From Zygnema circumcarinatum (lineage: Eukaryota; Streptophyta; Zygnematophyceae; Zygnematales; Zygnemataceae): 64,000 bases of DNA. The notes below the pieces were generated by a model. It did no database searches. It saw only the letters and a program-made list of their open reading frames with translations, and was not told the origin of the DNA. Every line of letters starts with the position of its first letter. The first letter of the stretch is position 1. The DNA lies in assembly GCA_037447605.1 (NCBI GenBank), contig CM074816.1, positions 874,942-938,941 of the forward strand, in the 5' to 3' direction. This document shows positions 43,631 to 55,870 of this stretch, in pieces. A program made the position numbers and the translations under genes.

Positions 43631-44065
43631 TCAAAGAGTTGCCTGATCACTGCAGCATTCTACGTAGCGAAGTTGGCTCAGCACAGCTGGTTCGCATTCT
43701 AAATCCAACGCTGCTCTGCAGCTGCTGAACGCGTCCCTTGTCAGGGTGGCGACGACATCTGCTTTGTGCCAGTTTCGGGACAGCTTCCAGTTGACTGCCT
43801 CGCCTTCCAGCGCTCCAAGGGCAAGCTTGATCCACTGGTCCTCCTTCAGGTCTGCTTGCGCTGCCTTCTCCTCAAGGTGTCTCAGCCAAGACTCTGCATC
43901 TTCCTGCTTGCCGGTGAAGCCTCTAGTGATGATGCCCGTGGTATCCCTCACCTCACTCTTTTCAGGAATCAAGGCTATCAGTTTTGTCATCACTCTTTTC
44001 CATCTGCCGGCAACTGACATTGACTCGTGTGTCTCCCGCAGGCCGGTTTGAAGTGCAGGGTCCAT
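43631..44065 (-). pseudogene. Gag capsid-like segment of the gypsy element
   Basis: An open frame of 144 codons contains FTGKQEDAESWLRHLEEKAA and WIKLALGALEGEAVNWK, which match the helical retrotransposon gag (capsid) pattern in which a short acidic-aromatic stretch precedes WxxxL repeats. It lies just downstream of the 5' LTR in the minus direction, as expected. Confidence 0.7.
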
Positions 44066-44669
44066 GCGACCGTCCTGCCCGCCCTGAAGCGCTCGCCTCG
44101 GACTGCGGAAATGGGCAAGTGTTAAGCGCAGGTGAGGGTGCTCTCATGATTCTTGCTCCGCTGAGTGACGCTGCCCTTGCAGTGCTTGAAGGGACTCCTG
44201 GTGTGCTAGTTATCCGATCGACACCCGCTGGGTCTGCCTCTGCGGGCGTGGGGACCTCAGGTTTGACGCATCTCTCTTCACGCATCGCGGCCGCTGTGGA
44301 GTGGGCCCTGGGGGGGGCTCTGCAGCTTGACCATCGCGTGCGCACGCGAGGCGAGTTCTGTGGCCATTGTGACTGCGAGGACGGAGTCCGCTGCAACCTT
44401 CAATTGACTCCTCATCTGCTCAAGGTAAGCCAGACCGGTAAGAGTTCTTCGTTATGCCCATCTTCAGCCTCTCTTGACCGCCTCCTTCCTCTGAAATCGA
44501 ATCCGTCTTGCATTTCCACTCGCCGCTCTTCTCCCTTGAGGTGCCAAGTCTTCATTTAATACTCATGAAGATCTGCTTGTCCCTCTTGCCGCAGTTCATC
44601 CATGGCGGCCGTGCATATGGGTTAGGATCGGAGCCTCATGTATCAAGATGCATCTGTACTTAACCTATA

Positions 44670-44681
44670 GCCTTGATACCA
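44670..44681 (-). other. Primer binding site, tRNA-iMet type
   Basis: On the minus strand TGGTATCAAGGC directly follows the 5' LTR. Plant LTR elements commonly use TGGTATCAGAGC, complementary to the 3' end of initiator tRNA-Met; this copy differs slightly. It fixes the element orientation as minus. Confidence 0.65.
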
Positions 44682-45659
44682 AGATAAGTGGGGTTAAAGG
44701 AGATTGCTGAGTGATTGCAGGATTACCGTGGACGGCCACTGGAGCCTTCCCTGACCAAACGCTGACCCGCAAGGTTGGGGTGGTGCCGTGGGCTCGCGCG
44801 CACATAGAGCCAGGATCCGGGGATTCAGAGGTACGCGCAGCGGAGACGTAGGGATTCTGAAGACGCTCCCACCCGCCGCTTGGACTCTAATGCTAAATAG
44901 CCCTTCCTTGGGACCCTCCTCCCTGCCCTTCTCCGCTAGCTTTAGCCAGGCTTCTAGCGATTCACTGGGTTATTCAGAGTAATGCAAGGCAGGATAGAGC
45001 AAGATAGGGGCTTGGCATAGTGACAGCAGAGGGAAAACAGGACACAACTTAGATAAAGGTGGTATTTTGGAAACTCACCCCAGCCAGCGGTTGGCTGGGG
45101 AATGTCATTACAATGAAATTGTCTTCTCACTGAAATCTTTGTCTAACTGGGCTGCAACGGGATGTCTAAAATGTATAATCAGCAAGACATCTTTCTCTCT
45201 CTCTCTCTCTCTCTATCTATGGCATGGAATCTCTCTCTCTCTCCTCACTGAGCATCTGGCTGGCCCCAAAAACTGAAGGAGCAAAAGAAAGAAGAACAAG
45301 ACAACAAACCACACAGCAAATACAAATACCAAGCCCAGCACTAAAAGACAAACAAGCATCATTGCATCCCACCCATTAACAATGAGAATAGACCTCAGCC
45401 CTGAGCTCATCTTGTTGGCCAACTGCCCACCAGAGGCCTGACTGACTACCGTGGAGCCTCTGAGAGGCCCAATGAATGACACGCGGCCTGAAGGCGGGTG
45501 TTCCCGAGTGCGCCTTGCCGCATGGTGCCGCGGCCGCCAATAGATGGCGCCGCGCCCTCCACCGCTGGCAGCCGCATCCGCGACCCGCTAACACGGAGGA
45601 GGCATATGTCAGTACAACTGAGTTGACGCACATCCGTCACGCAGCTCCGCCACGCTACA
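44682..45659 (-). repeat. 5' LTR of the gypsy element
   Basis: It matches the 37214-38185 LTR along its length with many small indels. It ends in GCTACA at 45659, while the other terminus (TGTAGCACA) is missing and replaced by the primer-binding-site sequence. 45660-46365, between this LTR and the next, holds no gene I can support; it has CAACCATTGG-rich words near 45950-46030. Confidence 0.8.
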
Positions 45660-46365
45660 CTGCACGGCTATACAGACATACGGTGAGTACGAACAGCACG
45701 AATAACACGGACAGGCACGAATACTTAAGTTACGCGGACGCGGATTCCCCAGAGCAGAAAGGTGGTTTTGGCAAATTGGGGCGAAACTTGGGGATGACCT
45801 CCTCAGGGCGGGAATACCAGGACGTTGATGCAGGCCAATGCCTTAACCGCGCGACAGGCGACCAAATTGATTTGGCGTGGTCAATGTCTTGTCTAACACT
45901 GTCATTTTTGTCACGAATGTATCAACATCGGATGCTGATCGGCAACCATTGGACAACCATTGGATGTATGGTTGACGCTCACTGGTTGGCAACCAGCCGA
46001 CGTTACATCTATCACCATGGTTGGCAACCATTAAATCACTAACCTAGCGAACTGTAAATGCCGTACTACCAATGCGTCATTTTTGCAGTTATTATGGATT
46101 GGCTTGTATATTTTTGCCACTTGTATTGAGTTGACTGTACGAATCCGTATGAATCTGTATGGCATTAGGCTTGTCACATGACAGCTCAATTATGTTATAG
46201 TGTCCATGTTGGTCTCCCACACATTTGTGTCACTATATCGGTAATGACCCGTTTGTCATTTCACATTTATAGTAACAATGTTATTACATATGTTTTTGCA
46301 GTATATCCGTACGACTTTGATACCGTACATTGTACTTTTTGGGCAGTCGTCACGTGGGTAGGTGT

Positions 46366-48165
46366 TGTAGCACAAGATAAGTGGGGTTAAGAGAAGATCG
46401 CCGAAGAAGTTGTAGTGGTGCCGTGACGCTACCCGCTACACCAAAAAGCTCTAAAACTAATGAAGGCTAGTTGGTGCTGGGTCTGCCTCGCAGCATAGAG
46501 CCAGGATCCGGGATCTTGTGGAGGTACGCCAAGAAGCGAAGACGTGATCCTGAAGATGTTCCCACCGGCGGCTGGACCCGATGCGCAAAGAGCCCTTCCT
46601 TGGGGGCTCTCTTCCCCTGTCCTCTCCTCGGCTATTCTCTTAGCTAGGCTTCTAGTTATCATTGGTCATTGGGCGGAGCATAAGGCAGGATTTCACAAGA
46701 TGGTAGCTTGGCATAGTGACAACAAAGGGAAAACAGGACTCAACTTAGATAAAGGTTGTATTTTGGAAAGTCACCCCAGCCAGCGGTTGGCTGGGGATTG
46801 TCATTACAATGAAAGTATCTTCTCACTGAAATCTTTGTCTGGCTGGGCTGAATGGGATGTCTAAATGCTATCAGCAAGAAGACTCTTTCTTCTCTCTATG
46901 CAATGGAAATCCTCTCACTCTCTCATACTAGCATCTCAAAGGCCGGAGTCAAGAGAGGCAGAAAAGAAGAACAAGACAACAAACCACACAGCAAATACAA
47001 ATATTTCAAGCCCAGCACTAAAAGACAAACAAGCATCAATGTACATCCCATCTACTTAACACCGACAATAGATCTTGAGCTTCCAAGAGTGACAGCCCCT
47101 GATTGGCCAATCGCCCAATCGAGGCCTGACTACAATTCACGCGGAGCCTAAGGATAGGTCAACAAATGACAATCGGCGTGCATTATGCGGCAAGCTGAAA
47201 GTGCGCCTTGCTGGCTGGTGTGTTGTTCCTCCGTGCCAACACCTGGCGCCGCTTCTCAAGATTTCCGCCGCCACTCGATCAGCCGTCCGCGACACCGGTG
47301 ATAGAGTATGGTAAGTACAACCGAACGGACGCTGATCCGCCGAATCCAGCTCCAGCACGCTACATCTGTAGCACATGCCTGGGAAAAATAAGCGCACGCG
47401 CAACGGCGAAGCAGACAAAGCGGGCAGGGAGGAGCCACGATGACGTGGACGGAGCCGCTGGCTGCTGGCCGTGGTGGGAGAAGCTTCCTCGCATATTCGC
47501 AATAATGGGGAGTATCGGCAGACCGAGGTGGAGGAGAGACTACCGCTGGCGCAAATGTGGGCTAAGGGGCAAAAAGTGGCTGAAGTGCGTAATTGGCTGA
47601 ACGTAGAATTGGACCAATGAGGAGTCGTCATGGCAGGGGGGGTACGGAGGAGTCCGCGCTGTCGGTCGCAAACGGTCAGCCATCGCGGGGGGGAGGAACC
47701 GCTGACGTGGCGGCCCGAATGTCGATCCAGTGTGAACGCCAGCGCCGGGCGTTGCCACTAGAGTCAGGGCCTTCCGAAAATGATGGCCCAACCTGGGATC
47801 TCCGACGGACCGACACAAATGAAGGGGCCCAACCACGGAAAGGCCCGCTGAGTCGGTTTACGGTGATCTCGAGCCAAATGAGCCGCATCGGCGCTACCTG
47901 ATCGGGCGGAAGAGCAACATGGGCCTGGCCGGCCCCAAAGTCGGGTGAGTTGTCGCCAGGCACGCTGCTCGAGGTGGTGGGAGGCCATGGAATCTAGGGT
48001 TTGGAAGCGCAGGGCAAGGAGCTGAAGGTGGGCGACCCGATCCGGGGGAGGCGCGTCATCGTAGAAGAGGGGCTCAGCAGACAGGAGGTCAAGGGGAATG
48101 CGGGGCTTACGGCCACAGGGAGCTCAGAGGGAGAGAAGCCGCTGGAGGAGTGAATGTGAGGTGTC
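46366..48165 (-). mobile_element. Second, truncated gypsy copy: 3' LTR plus integrase end
   Basis: An LTR of about 1 kb (46366-47364, TGTAGC...GCTACA) is followed by internal sequence matching 38186-38960 of the first element, including the GRKPRIPLDLL integrase block. The copy stops near 48165, so only its 3' quarter remains. Same family and orientation as the first element. Confidence 0.8.
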
Positions 48166-48289
48166 AGACGCGGAAGACCGTTGAGCCCCGATCTGCCGGC
48201 CGCCCGGGCGCCACCACGCCTCCATTGGAACTCCGTTCTACCTCCTCGATGAACATTATCTTCACTCTCTCACACTTATCTCACTTCAC

Positions 48290-49146
48290 CATAGCCCATA
48301 ACCCCGCCAGTAATGAACGCTAGAGACGAGCACGCCGAAATCACAATAATTTGTGAGAGTATAGAGAAAGCTCACGGCTCTAAAACTCCTTTATAAGAAT
48401 AAATACCCACATGAAGCTCTCCCTCTCACTAGCTACTTCTCCTTACTGGCCTTGCAACACACAAAGGCAACAAAGAACACTACCCAGAAAGCAAAAGTAA
48501 TGTATCAAAGTCAATTTCGGACCACAAAGAGTCTAATGTGGTTATCCCACATAACAAAGCTAAACCCTATATACGCTGGCGTACGCAGTTACGCGACATC
48601 TTCCTTGTTGACCAATGTCACCGCCACGCCGTCCTCATGCTCAAAGAGTCGGCACGCTGCTCAACATCCACTATGTCTTTCAGAAACTTACGCCAGCACC
48701 GTAATTCAGTCGTCGTCCGCATAGCTCGCCCATCTGAACTTGTCGCCCGCTTCGAAGCGCAGAACTTCCGGGCCGCCGCCCTATCGCCCGCCGAATGCTA
48801 CAAGATGTTCAAGCTACAAGACTGCATACTATTTCTCCAAGGGCTGCCCGCGACGAAATTCCGCTGCCGTGATTTCAAGGCTGTTACACTTGTCCGCTGT
48901 ATTGCTTACTGCTCCCTCCGTAGTTGACTCCGGGCTACAGCCTCGCTGGATCAAGCATTTCCAGGGTCTGACGCGTTCCTACTTAATATCACCTATCCTC
49001 CCGGTACCGGTGCCGCATCTGCCACCTATTTGGCCCCGACCAGATTTCCTAGAACACTACTAGCAGATCTCATGCTTCCCAATCGAGATCACAACAGCAG
49101 GTGAACCCGCATAAATGTCTAACTATAGCACACTAACACTAACAAT
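48290..49146 (-). repeat. Probable 3' LTR of a Ty1/copia element
   Basis: On the minus strand the copia RNase H frame is followed by a purine-rich AAGAGGGGGATTG tract and then TGTTAGTGTTAGTG, the expected order polypurine tract then LTR start. The distal end of the LTR could not be fixed; 48290 is a guess. Confidence 0.5.
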
Positions 49147-49160
49147 CCCCCTCTTGGGCC

Positions 49161-49624
49161 TCAGTTCCTCATGGGCCCTAGCCCAATGAGTCTGCTATTC
49201 ACTAGTAGCGTCTCACCACTAACTCCTTTAGTCAACATATCCGCAGCCTGCTCCTTCGTCCCCACGAACTTCACAACAATCATCCCCTCCTCTACCAATT
49301 CTCGCACATAATGGTATTGCACTCTAATGTGCTTTGTCCTCTTATGAAACACAGGGTTTTCAACAAGAGCTATGGACGACTGATTATCCGTGAACAAAGT
49401 CAAGGGACGTTGTGGCCTCTTACACTCATCAAAGAAATGTTGGAACCAAACTCCCTCCTTCTCACGCGCGACATGCTCCCCATGTACTCTTCGTGCTAGA
49501 CAACGCGAATCAACTCGTGAGCTTCGGAAGCTCCATGAGATCGCCTCCACCGCCGCCGCACACAACCGAGGTCGATCGCCGGCGCGTCCACGCCACCTCC
49601 CCGCCAGAGTCGGGTGTATCCCAT
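49161..49624 (-). pseudogene. Ty1/copia RNase H fragment
   Basis: The minus-strand frame has LFTDNQSSIALVENPVFHKR, KHIRVQYHYVRELVEEG and EQAADMLTKGV, the RNase H end of Ty1/copia polyproteins. It is cut on its upstream side by a 100-N gap (49625-49724), beyond which no polyprotein is recognisable. It is a 3' remnant next to its LTR. Confidence 0.85.
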
Positions 49625-49724
49625 NNNNNNNNNNNNNNNNNNNNNNNNNNNNNNNNNNNNNNNNNNNNNNNNNNNNNNNNNNNNNNNNNNNNNNNNNNNN
49701 NNNNNNNNNNNNNNNNNNNNNNNN
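49625..49724. other. Assembly gap (100 N)
   Basis: One hundred N bases, the size of a conventional unknown-length scaffold gap. Sequence on the two sides does not continue one feature. Confidence 0.95.
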
Positions 49725-49879
49725 TCCCTGACGGCGCATAAGCCGAACTCTCTGCTTCTGTCCCAAACGTCTTCCAGGGTGGCTCAGTGACCTGAGCTGC
49801 GTAACAGAGAAAGAGTCTATACAAAGGTAATTCAATAAATTCCTTCTCTATGGCATAACGCCCTACCCCCTCCCCCCAA

Positions 49880-49885
49880 CTCCTC

Positions 49886-49927
<42 letters not shown>

Positions 49928-49970
49928 TCTCCCTCCCCCTCTCTCTCTCTCTCGCGCGCGCTCTCTCTCA
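49880..49970. repeat. (CT)n microsatellite
   Basis: About 90 bp of CTCTCT with short interruptions. The region 49741-50338 is otherwise without a supported gene and forms the 3' flank of the ATL gene. Confidence 0.9.
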
Positions 49971-50338
49971 CATTATGTTTTCCAACTCAGCTACCCAGTC
50001 TCCTCCCCTTCTCAGTACTCCAGCACGGCAGCAGCATTGTTCCTTCAGAGGTAACACCTTGCAATTTTCTGTACAACGGAAGACGGTTCCTGCCTTAATC
50101 CTCCCTTTAACCAGCCAAAGTCCTGACCTTTTTCCAGGCCCTAACCACTTACGCCCCCGTCTTTTAAAGCCTTGCGTTCAAAATGTGGCTGCAGACTCTC
50201 TGCGCCTCACATTCACGGCCTCAACCGTTCATGCAGCCTTCGGGCGAACCATTCGCATTCGGGGGCCTGCAGTACTGCTCCCAGTTCATTCGGTTCCGTT
50301 CTGTTCCCTTTCACTGACAAGGAACGGGCATGCACCGC

Positions 50339-51221
50339 TCACGAGCGCCCCCCCAAACCAGGGGCTTCGGCTGCATGTGGGGGAGGCACTTCTGGCGGAG
50401 GTGGGGCCTCCACTCTGACTCCAATGAGAGGGTCCGCAGCGTCGGGTTCGGAGTCGGGCTTCAGAACGACTCGGCAGAGGGGGCAGGAGCCGTTGGATCT
50501 CAGCCACGTGTCAATGCAAGGCTGCAGCAGGAGCAGCAGGCACCACAGGCGGTTACGGGCGTTTTTTCGTTCATTGGAACGGAGACTATGCAGCAGATAT
50601 ACGCGCGGCGACTTGTGCAGAAGCTGCATTTAGTATCTATTTACAACTGAGCAACAAAAAGTCTATAGATTTAACATTCCACATGGCCGCACCACGCACC
50701 ACGCACTTTATGCAGAGAAAGGGCGACAAAAAAGGGAAAACCAACAGAGCGAGAGCAGGTAATGAAAAGGAAAGGGAAGGACAGCAGAGAGGAACGAAGC
50801 CCACATCCTAAACCTAATGTCTCACCTGATGGAAGGCATGACTACACTTGTCCAGGCGCCGACAGGTGTCCCCCTCCTTGTACTCCGCCAAGCACACAGC
50901 GCACTCCCTCCCCCTCCCCTCCCCAGCCTCTGCGCTCCCTCCTTCCAACACAAACACCTCTCCAAGAGCCGCCACCGCCGCCTCGTCCAACCCTAACCCT
51001 AACTGCGCTCCCGCTTGGCTCCTCCTCCCTCCATCCCTCTCCTGCTCTCCCGCCGGGACCACAATCTCCTGAGCTGCGCAGCGCTGCCAAAAGTACCTCA
51101 GCAGGAATGTGAGCGTCATGATGAAGATGAGCGCCACCACGCTCGCCACGCCGATCTGCGACAGAATCTCAAGCGAGTTGCCGCCCGCACCCTGGTCGCT
51201 CCCGCCATCCTGCATCGTCAT
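50339..51221 (-). CDS. ATL-family RING-H2 E3 ubiquitin ligase
   Basis: Two exons, 51221-50826 and 50521-50339, join in phase 0 at GT-AG to give 192 residues. An N-terminal transmembrane helix (VASVVALIFIMTLTFLLRYF) is followed by the ATL-specific GLD motif (GLDEAAVAALGEVF). The RING-H2 finger is split by the intron: ECAVCLAEYKEGDTCRRL, CSHAFH, then PCIDTWLRSNGSCPLC. ATL proteins are small membrane-anchored ubiquitin ligases, often defence- or stress-responsive. In the RING the spacing is Cys-x2-Cys, His-x2-His, Cys-x10-Cys-Pro-x-Cys. An upstream in-frame Met exists, but 51221 places the membrane helix at a typical distance from the N-terminus. The C-terminus is proline-rich. Confidence 0.85.
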
Positions 51222-52084
51222 CGCGGCGACGGGGGGGGAGGGCGAGGGAGGCCAGAACAGGGGAGGAGGAGGAGGAGGGGAGGGCAGGTCACGTGTCATG
51301 CTGCCGACACTCCGCCACTGTCGACGGCAGCCATGGCATGGCCACTGTGGCAAGGAGCAGCATCTGTACCAGGCACTGTACCGGGATATTTTCTTTCTTT
51401 TCTGCCCCGCCATACGGCAGTCGACGTGGACCTTCCGATGCTCCATAAAAAATAATCGTTTTTATATCGGACGGTACGCGTTCGATTTCATGTCTGCCCG
51501 ATAATACGGGCAGATCCAAAGAAACTACATGGACCGTCGGATTAGTCTTGTTGCGATCTGCAGGGATCGATCTGCGGTGGCGCCACCGAGAGGAGGAAAA
51601 AGCGTGACATCGACGGGGCGGTGGCCGTACGGACGGAGGCGGCTGGAGGCTCAGATCAGCGCCACGTGGCGTCGCTGTGCTTGCCGGCTGGCGACAAAAT
51701 CCGTAACGAGAAAGGTACGGCAAAGCGGCTCCGCAAGTTTTGTCGTTTTTTCTGGCGATTGTGTACGGAGGGAGGATTTCCTGGCCACTACGGAAGCTTC
51801 GTTGAGTGCAATTTGTCGCCTTGTGTGAAAGACAAGTGGCCGGCTCCAAGTGGTTTCGTACGGGACTAGCAGTCACTGCCGTACGTCAGCAAGGGGCACA
51901 TTATGTCCGAGAGGCTAGGGACCAAGGGGAACTCGTAGGTACCTAGGCTTGTGGAACTTGACTTCATGGTTGGGCATATAGAGGTCGACTGTAGGGGCTA
52001 GGGGAGCATGAAGGAGCCGGATCGGCTGTGCAAAGGTAATCGAAGTGTCGAATGGACCGGGAGAAAGAGGAATGGAAGTGGCAT

Positions 52085-52262
52085 TGATCTCACGATGGCG
52101 AGGCCATCAAATGTACACGGACAAAATCAGCATGGGGAACCACGAGGAACTGGTCGTGAAGGACCTCAGCACAAGAAAATAGGAGCGGAAAGCTACGCCT
52201 AGGCTCAACAACGCAGCCCTAGAAGCAGCCGCGAAGGTCACCAAGCGGGTGTCCCTGCCTGC
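52085..52262 (-). repeat. Dispersed repeat family, copy D
   Basis: On the minus strand this matches copies A and B: GGTGACCTTCGCGGCTGCTT and GGGCTGCGTTGTTGAGCCTA, then TGTACATTTGATGGCCTCGC and CATCGTGAG. 51222-52084 has no supported gene. Confidence 0.55.
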
Positions 52263-52304
52263 CAAGCACACAGGCGCATGGCTGTACGGCGTAGGTCGGA
52301 CCAT

Positions 52305-52450
52305 AGGGTGGGCAACCATTGGCCAACCATTGCTTGGTCCCATGGTTGGCTGGCAATGGCTCGCGACCACTGCAACCAATAGTTCGAACCATGGGGAATG
52401 GTTGGCTAGGTTCGACACCAATGGTTGCCAACAGTTGGAACCACTATTAC
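52305..52450. repeat. Cluster of CCAATGGTTGG-type inverted words
   Basis: GCAACCATTGGCCAACCATT, ATGGTTGGCTGGCAATGG and CCAATGGTTGCCAACAGTTGG lie within 150 bp. A second cluster is at 52815-52895, with others at 45945-46035. They resemble the core of the 27-bp minisatellite at 1739-2020. No gene is supported in 52263-53296. Confidence 0.5.
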
Positions 52451-53296
52451 AATAACCTCGATGCAGGGATGACAGCTACTTGGGCTGCGCAAATTTGGAA
52501 GCTTGCTTTCACAGCCTGTGCAGCTCGAAGCTCTGCTGGCTGGACCTGCCCCTCGGCGTGCTCCAGACTTGCTTTCAGGGTGGCCACCTGGCATGCCAGA
52601 GGAGAGAGACAGGATGAAAGGGAGAGTGGAGAACGTGGCCTTAGATTGAGAATAATAGTGGGAGGTGGATAGGAAGGGGAGAGAGAGGGAGGGAGCGAGA
52701 GGGAACGAGACGAGGGGGGGGAACGGACATGAGACGAACACGACCTCAGGGGCGGTGCAAAAGGACTGAGGGCATTACTTGGTAGGAAAACATATCTAAT
52801 ATTGAACTGGCTCCCTAACTGATGGTTGGCAACTTGCTGGCAACCATTGGCAATGATTGGCTGTGCCATTCCAACAGTTGGTCCATTGGTCCGACCCGTG
52901 CCTGCCCCCACACTCCAAATTTACATTTCACCTTCACTTCCCTGAACCCAGATGATCCACGGTTCCGTACGGTACGGGGCCCATCCTGACCCCCGATCCT
53001 GAACCCTCCGCCTTACAGCCCCGCGCCAAACACAAAATATCGGGGGGATCGCGCAATGGCCCAAAATCCGGCGGGCCTCCGCGGCACCTCATTGGCTGCA
53101 CCGACATTTTTTTTTGTCTGTCCGGCGGTGCAGCCCCTCCAGCCCGCGCTCTGGGCAACCCTAAACACGTGCGTCCTGCCACGTGTCACCGCCTCCTGCG
53201 CCCTCTCGTCCGTCCCGTCCCACCTCCGACTCCCTCTCTCTCTCTCTCAATCTCTCGCTCACACTCTCTCTCTCTGCTCGGCAGCCGCGCACAGCC

Positions 53297-54997
53297 ATGG
53301 CGGCTGCTGCTTGCACTGGCGCGGGGCTGGCGGCTGTCTGCGGCACGCATGGCAGTCTGCCATCGAGGACCGCAGCCACGTGTCAGCTGGCGGTTGCAGA
53401 TGCGCGTTCACGTGGCGTCGGCCACGTTAGGCGCCACACGTGTGCGCTCCGATCGGCGTTTGCGGGGCGGGATGTGGCCGGTGAGAGGCGAGGGGCGAGC
53501 GGAGAAGGGCGCCGGGAGGCAGGCGCTATCTCCTGCAGCAACGTGGTATGCGGACGGATGAGGGGGAGGGAGGAGGGAGGGACGGGAGGGAGGGAGGGAG
53601 GGAGGGAGAGAAAAGGGATAGAGGAGGAAAGTGGGAGGAGACAGAGGGTGGGGGAGGGGATGTGGGAAGTGAGTGGAAAGAGAAATTTTATGAGGGACTG
53701 AGGATAAGGAATGGGGAGGTGGAGTAAAAATAGAGGCAGAGAGGAAGGAGAGAGAGGTAAAGGAAGAGCAGGGAGGCTGGAGACAGTTAGCAGTGAATAT
53801 TGATGCTTTGCACTCTGAAGGCGGCTTCCAGGATGAACATTAGAGCTGACAATCCTCTAACCTTAAAGATCATTGCAAACCCTACAAAGATATTGAAAGC
53901 CTAACCTTAAAATCCAAAGAAAAATAGACTCTGAGATATTGCTTAAGGAACGCTTAATGAGGAAGGGTCTCTTGTGGCGGGATGGCGCAGCAAAAAGTGA
54001 GTGCGAAGGAGCTGACGGACATGCTGGTGCTGGAGCGCACTGTGCCCATAGTGGTGGACTTTTACGCCACGTGGTGTGGCCCCTGCCTGCTGCTCGCGCA
54101 GGAGCTCGAGAAGGTGCGCCCCTCTGCGCGCTCTACTGGAATGAATACGTGCGGCTTCAATTGTGGATGCGAAGATGTGTAAAACTGTGTTTAAGCAGTT
54201 CTATTTTGCGGTCCTTCTCGTATCTTAGTGGTAGGACTTCAGCGATATTAGAAGTAGCATCATTAGTAGTAGCAGCAGCGGCAGCAGCAGTAACAGTAAC
54301 TGTAGTACTAACAGCACTAGTGGTGGGAATAGCGGTAGGAGTACCAATAGTAGTATTCCTAGAAGTAAAAGGAGTATCAGTAGTTCGAGGAGTACTGCTA
54401 TTAATAGTAGCAGCAGCGCCTGCAGCAGCAGCAGAAGTAGTAGTGCTCTCTTATGAGTTGCAGAAACGCTGATAGCAATAGTGAATAGTAGTACTAGTAG
54501 TAATGTTTGTAGTACTACTAGCAGCTGTAGTCGTAGTACGCAAGTATTTGAGTTGTCTCCCTATTGAGGTGCCGAGGGCTCCACCATTGCTCCTCTGCTC
54601 CTCCTTTCTTTCTTTTTTAAATCTTCACGGGGGACTTTTTTCTGTGGGCAGCTGGCGCTGGAATACGACGGGCAGGTCAAATTTCTGAAGGTGGATACGG
54701 ATGAAGAATACGAGCTTGCAAGCCAGCTTGAGGTGGGTCTTCAAATCGGAGCAGGACAGGGATGAATGTGGGTGTCATTTCCAATTGGCATCGTATGATG
54801 TGATACGATGTAGTATGGTATTGTTTACTGTTATTTGATGTCTGTATGGTATGGTATTGAATGAGTATGGTGAGGGTGCGCAGATTCGCGGACTGCCTAC
54901 CATGATCTTCCTGAGCCGCGACAAGGACAAGCTCGGCAGCCGCGTGGAGGGCCTGCACTCCTCTGAGACCATCCGCGGCATCATCGCCGAGCTCTAG
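53297..54997 (+). CDS. TRXz: Plastid thioredoxin z (CITRX)
   Basis: Four exons (53297-53545, 53991-54113, 54652-54732, 54884-54997) close in frame to 188 residues. The mature part has [20 protein letters not shown] with the WCGPC redox site, then [19 protein letters not shown] and [19 protein letters not shown] with the cis-proline. The LAQEL and VDTDEEYE features match thioredoxin z rather than other plastid thioredoxins. Thioredoxin z is a disulfide reductase attached to the plastid-encoded RNA polymerase (PAP10) and needed for chloroplast gene expression. Exon 1 encodes an Ala/Arg/Ser-rich leader of about 80 residues without acidic clusters at the start, consistent with a chloroplast transit peptide. 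The first ATG of the exon was chosen. Confidence 0.9.
54240..54535. repeat. AGT/AGC trinucleotide-rich tract in TRXz intron 2
   Basis: Nearly 300 bp made largely of AGTAGT, AGCAGC, GTAGTA and related trinucleotides with point changes, inside the intron between thioredoxin exons 2 and 3. It stays open in one frame as a Val/Ala/Leu-rich artefact. Confidence 0.8.
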
Positions 54998-55870
54998 CTC
55001 CTGCCTCACTCTCTCCTCTTAGACATTAGAATTTTAATTTTCATTTTTTGGTGGCCTTCATGTCGTACAGACAATAGGTGGTCCTCGCAGTTCGCAGTTT
55101 GTAGATTGTAGTTTGTAGCTTACGGTAAACAGGTCTGCTGCTCTGCTGCAACTCTTCGCACAGTGGAGAGAGTTCACGAAGGCGACCTTATTGTTTTGTT
55201 GCGTTTAGAATAACAAAAGCAAGGGAGTAGGAAACTTGAGGGCGAGCATAGGCCTTTTGCCGATCAATCAGTTATTTAGGGATTATGGGGTTTTATGGTG
55301 TTTGCTTGCTGGCAATATACTGTGTTGTACCCCCCTTCGGTGGTTGCGTAGGGTTCAGGTTTTTGAAAGTGGCAGGTTTGAACGTACGTACATAAAGAAA
55401 CATGCATATTATCACTTCACTTTTTTAGCTGCTCAGTGTCACTAGCGCAGCAGCAAAACAACTAATCTGGCCTCGCCATCGTGAGTTCAATGCCATTTTC
55501 CCCTCTCCTTATCTGACATCCCATCAACATTCAGCCTGTCACTGGCTCAGTGATTTGTTTGGGCTCTCAGAGTTGAGAGCTGATGTGAGCAGAGCAAATT
55601 CGGGTCCTATGAAAAGTTGGACATATACGGGCTGTGGTATCGTAAGTACCTTCAGAGATGTTCTATGCCCGTGACGCAGTTGCCTGTAACAGGGTGCACT
55701 TGCCAGAACCAAAACCAGAAACACATAGAACGGATCGAAAGTCTCAAACCCTAATTTTACACTGTCGACATCCTGCAAACCATATACCACGTCCGTCCCT
55801 TCCTTCCCTCCATGCGTGCGATCATGACACGTGTCGTCTCCTCCGGGCCTTGCAGGCCCCTTCTCCTGTG
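54998..55870. other. Intergenic space between TRXz and the SbcDC-like gene
   Basis: No gene is supported. It contains copy E of the dispersed repeat end (TGGCCTCGCCATCGTGAGTT at 55467-55495) and GTTTGTAG-type short repeats near 55087-55115. The last 150 bp carry telobox-like AAACCCTAATTTT. Confidence 0.5.

Larger units (their letters stand above)
37214..45659 (-). mobile_element. Ty3/gypsy LTR retrotransposon (degraded)
   Basis: Two LTRs of about 970-980 bp flank a minus-strand internal region carrying gag, protease, reverse transcriptase, RNase H and integrase remnants, in Ty3/gypsy order. The left (3') LTR runs 37214-38185 and is bounded by TGTAGC...GCTACA. The right (5') LTR runs 44682-45659 and ends in GCTACA but lacks the opposite terminus. 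A tRNA-iMet-like primer binding site abuts it. The LTRs differ by many indels, so the copy is old. I see no matching target-site duplication. A 10-N gap lies at 37394-37403. Confidence 0.85.

Noticed and set aside
48452-49063. Plus-strand frames of up to 129 codons
   Set aside because: They lie antisense within the probable copia LTR and show no recognisable domain.
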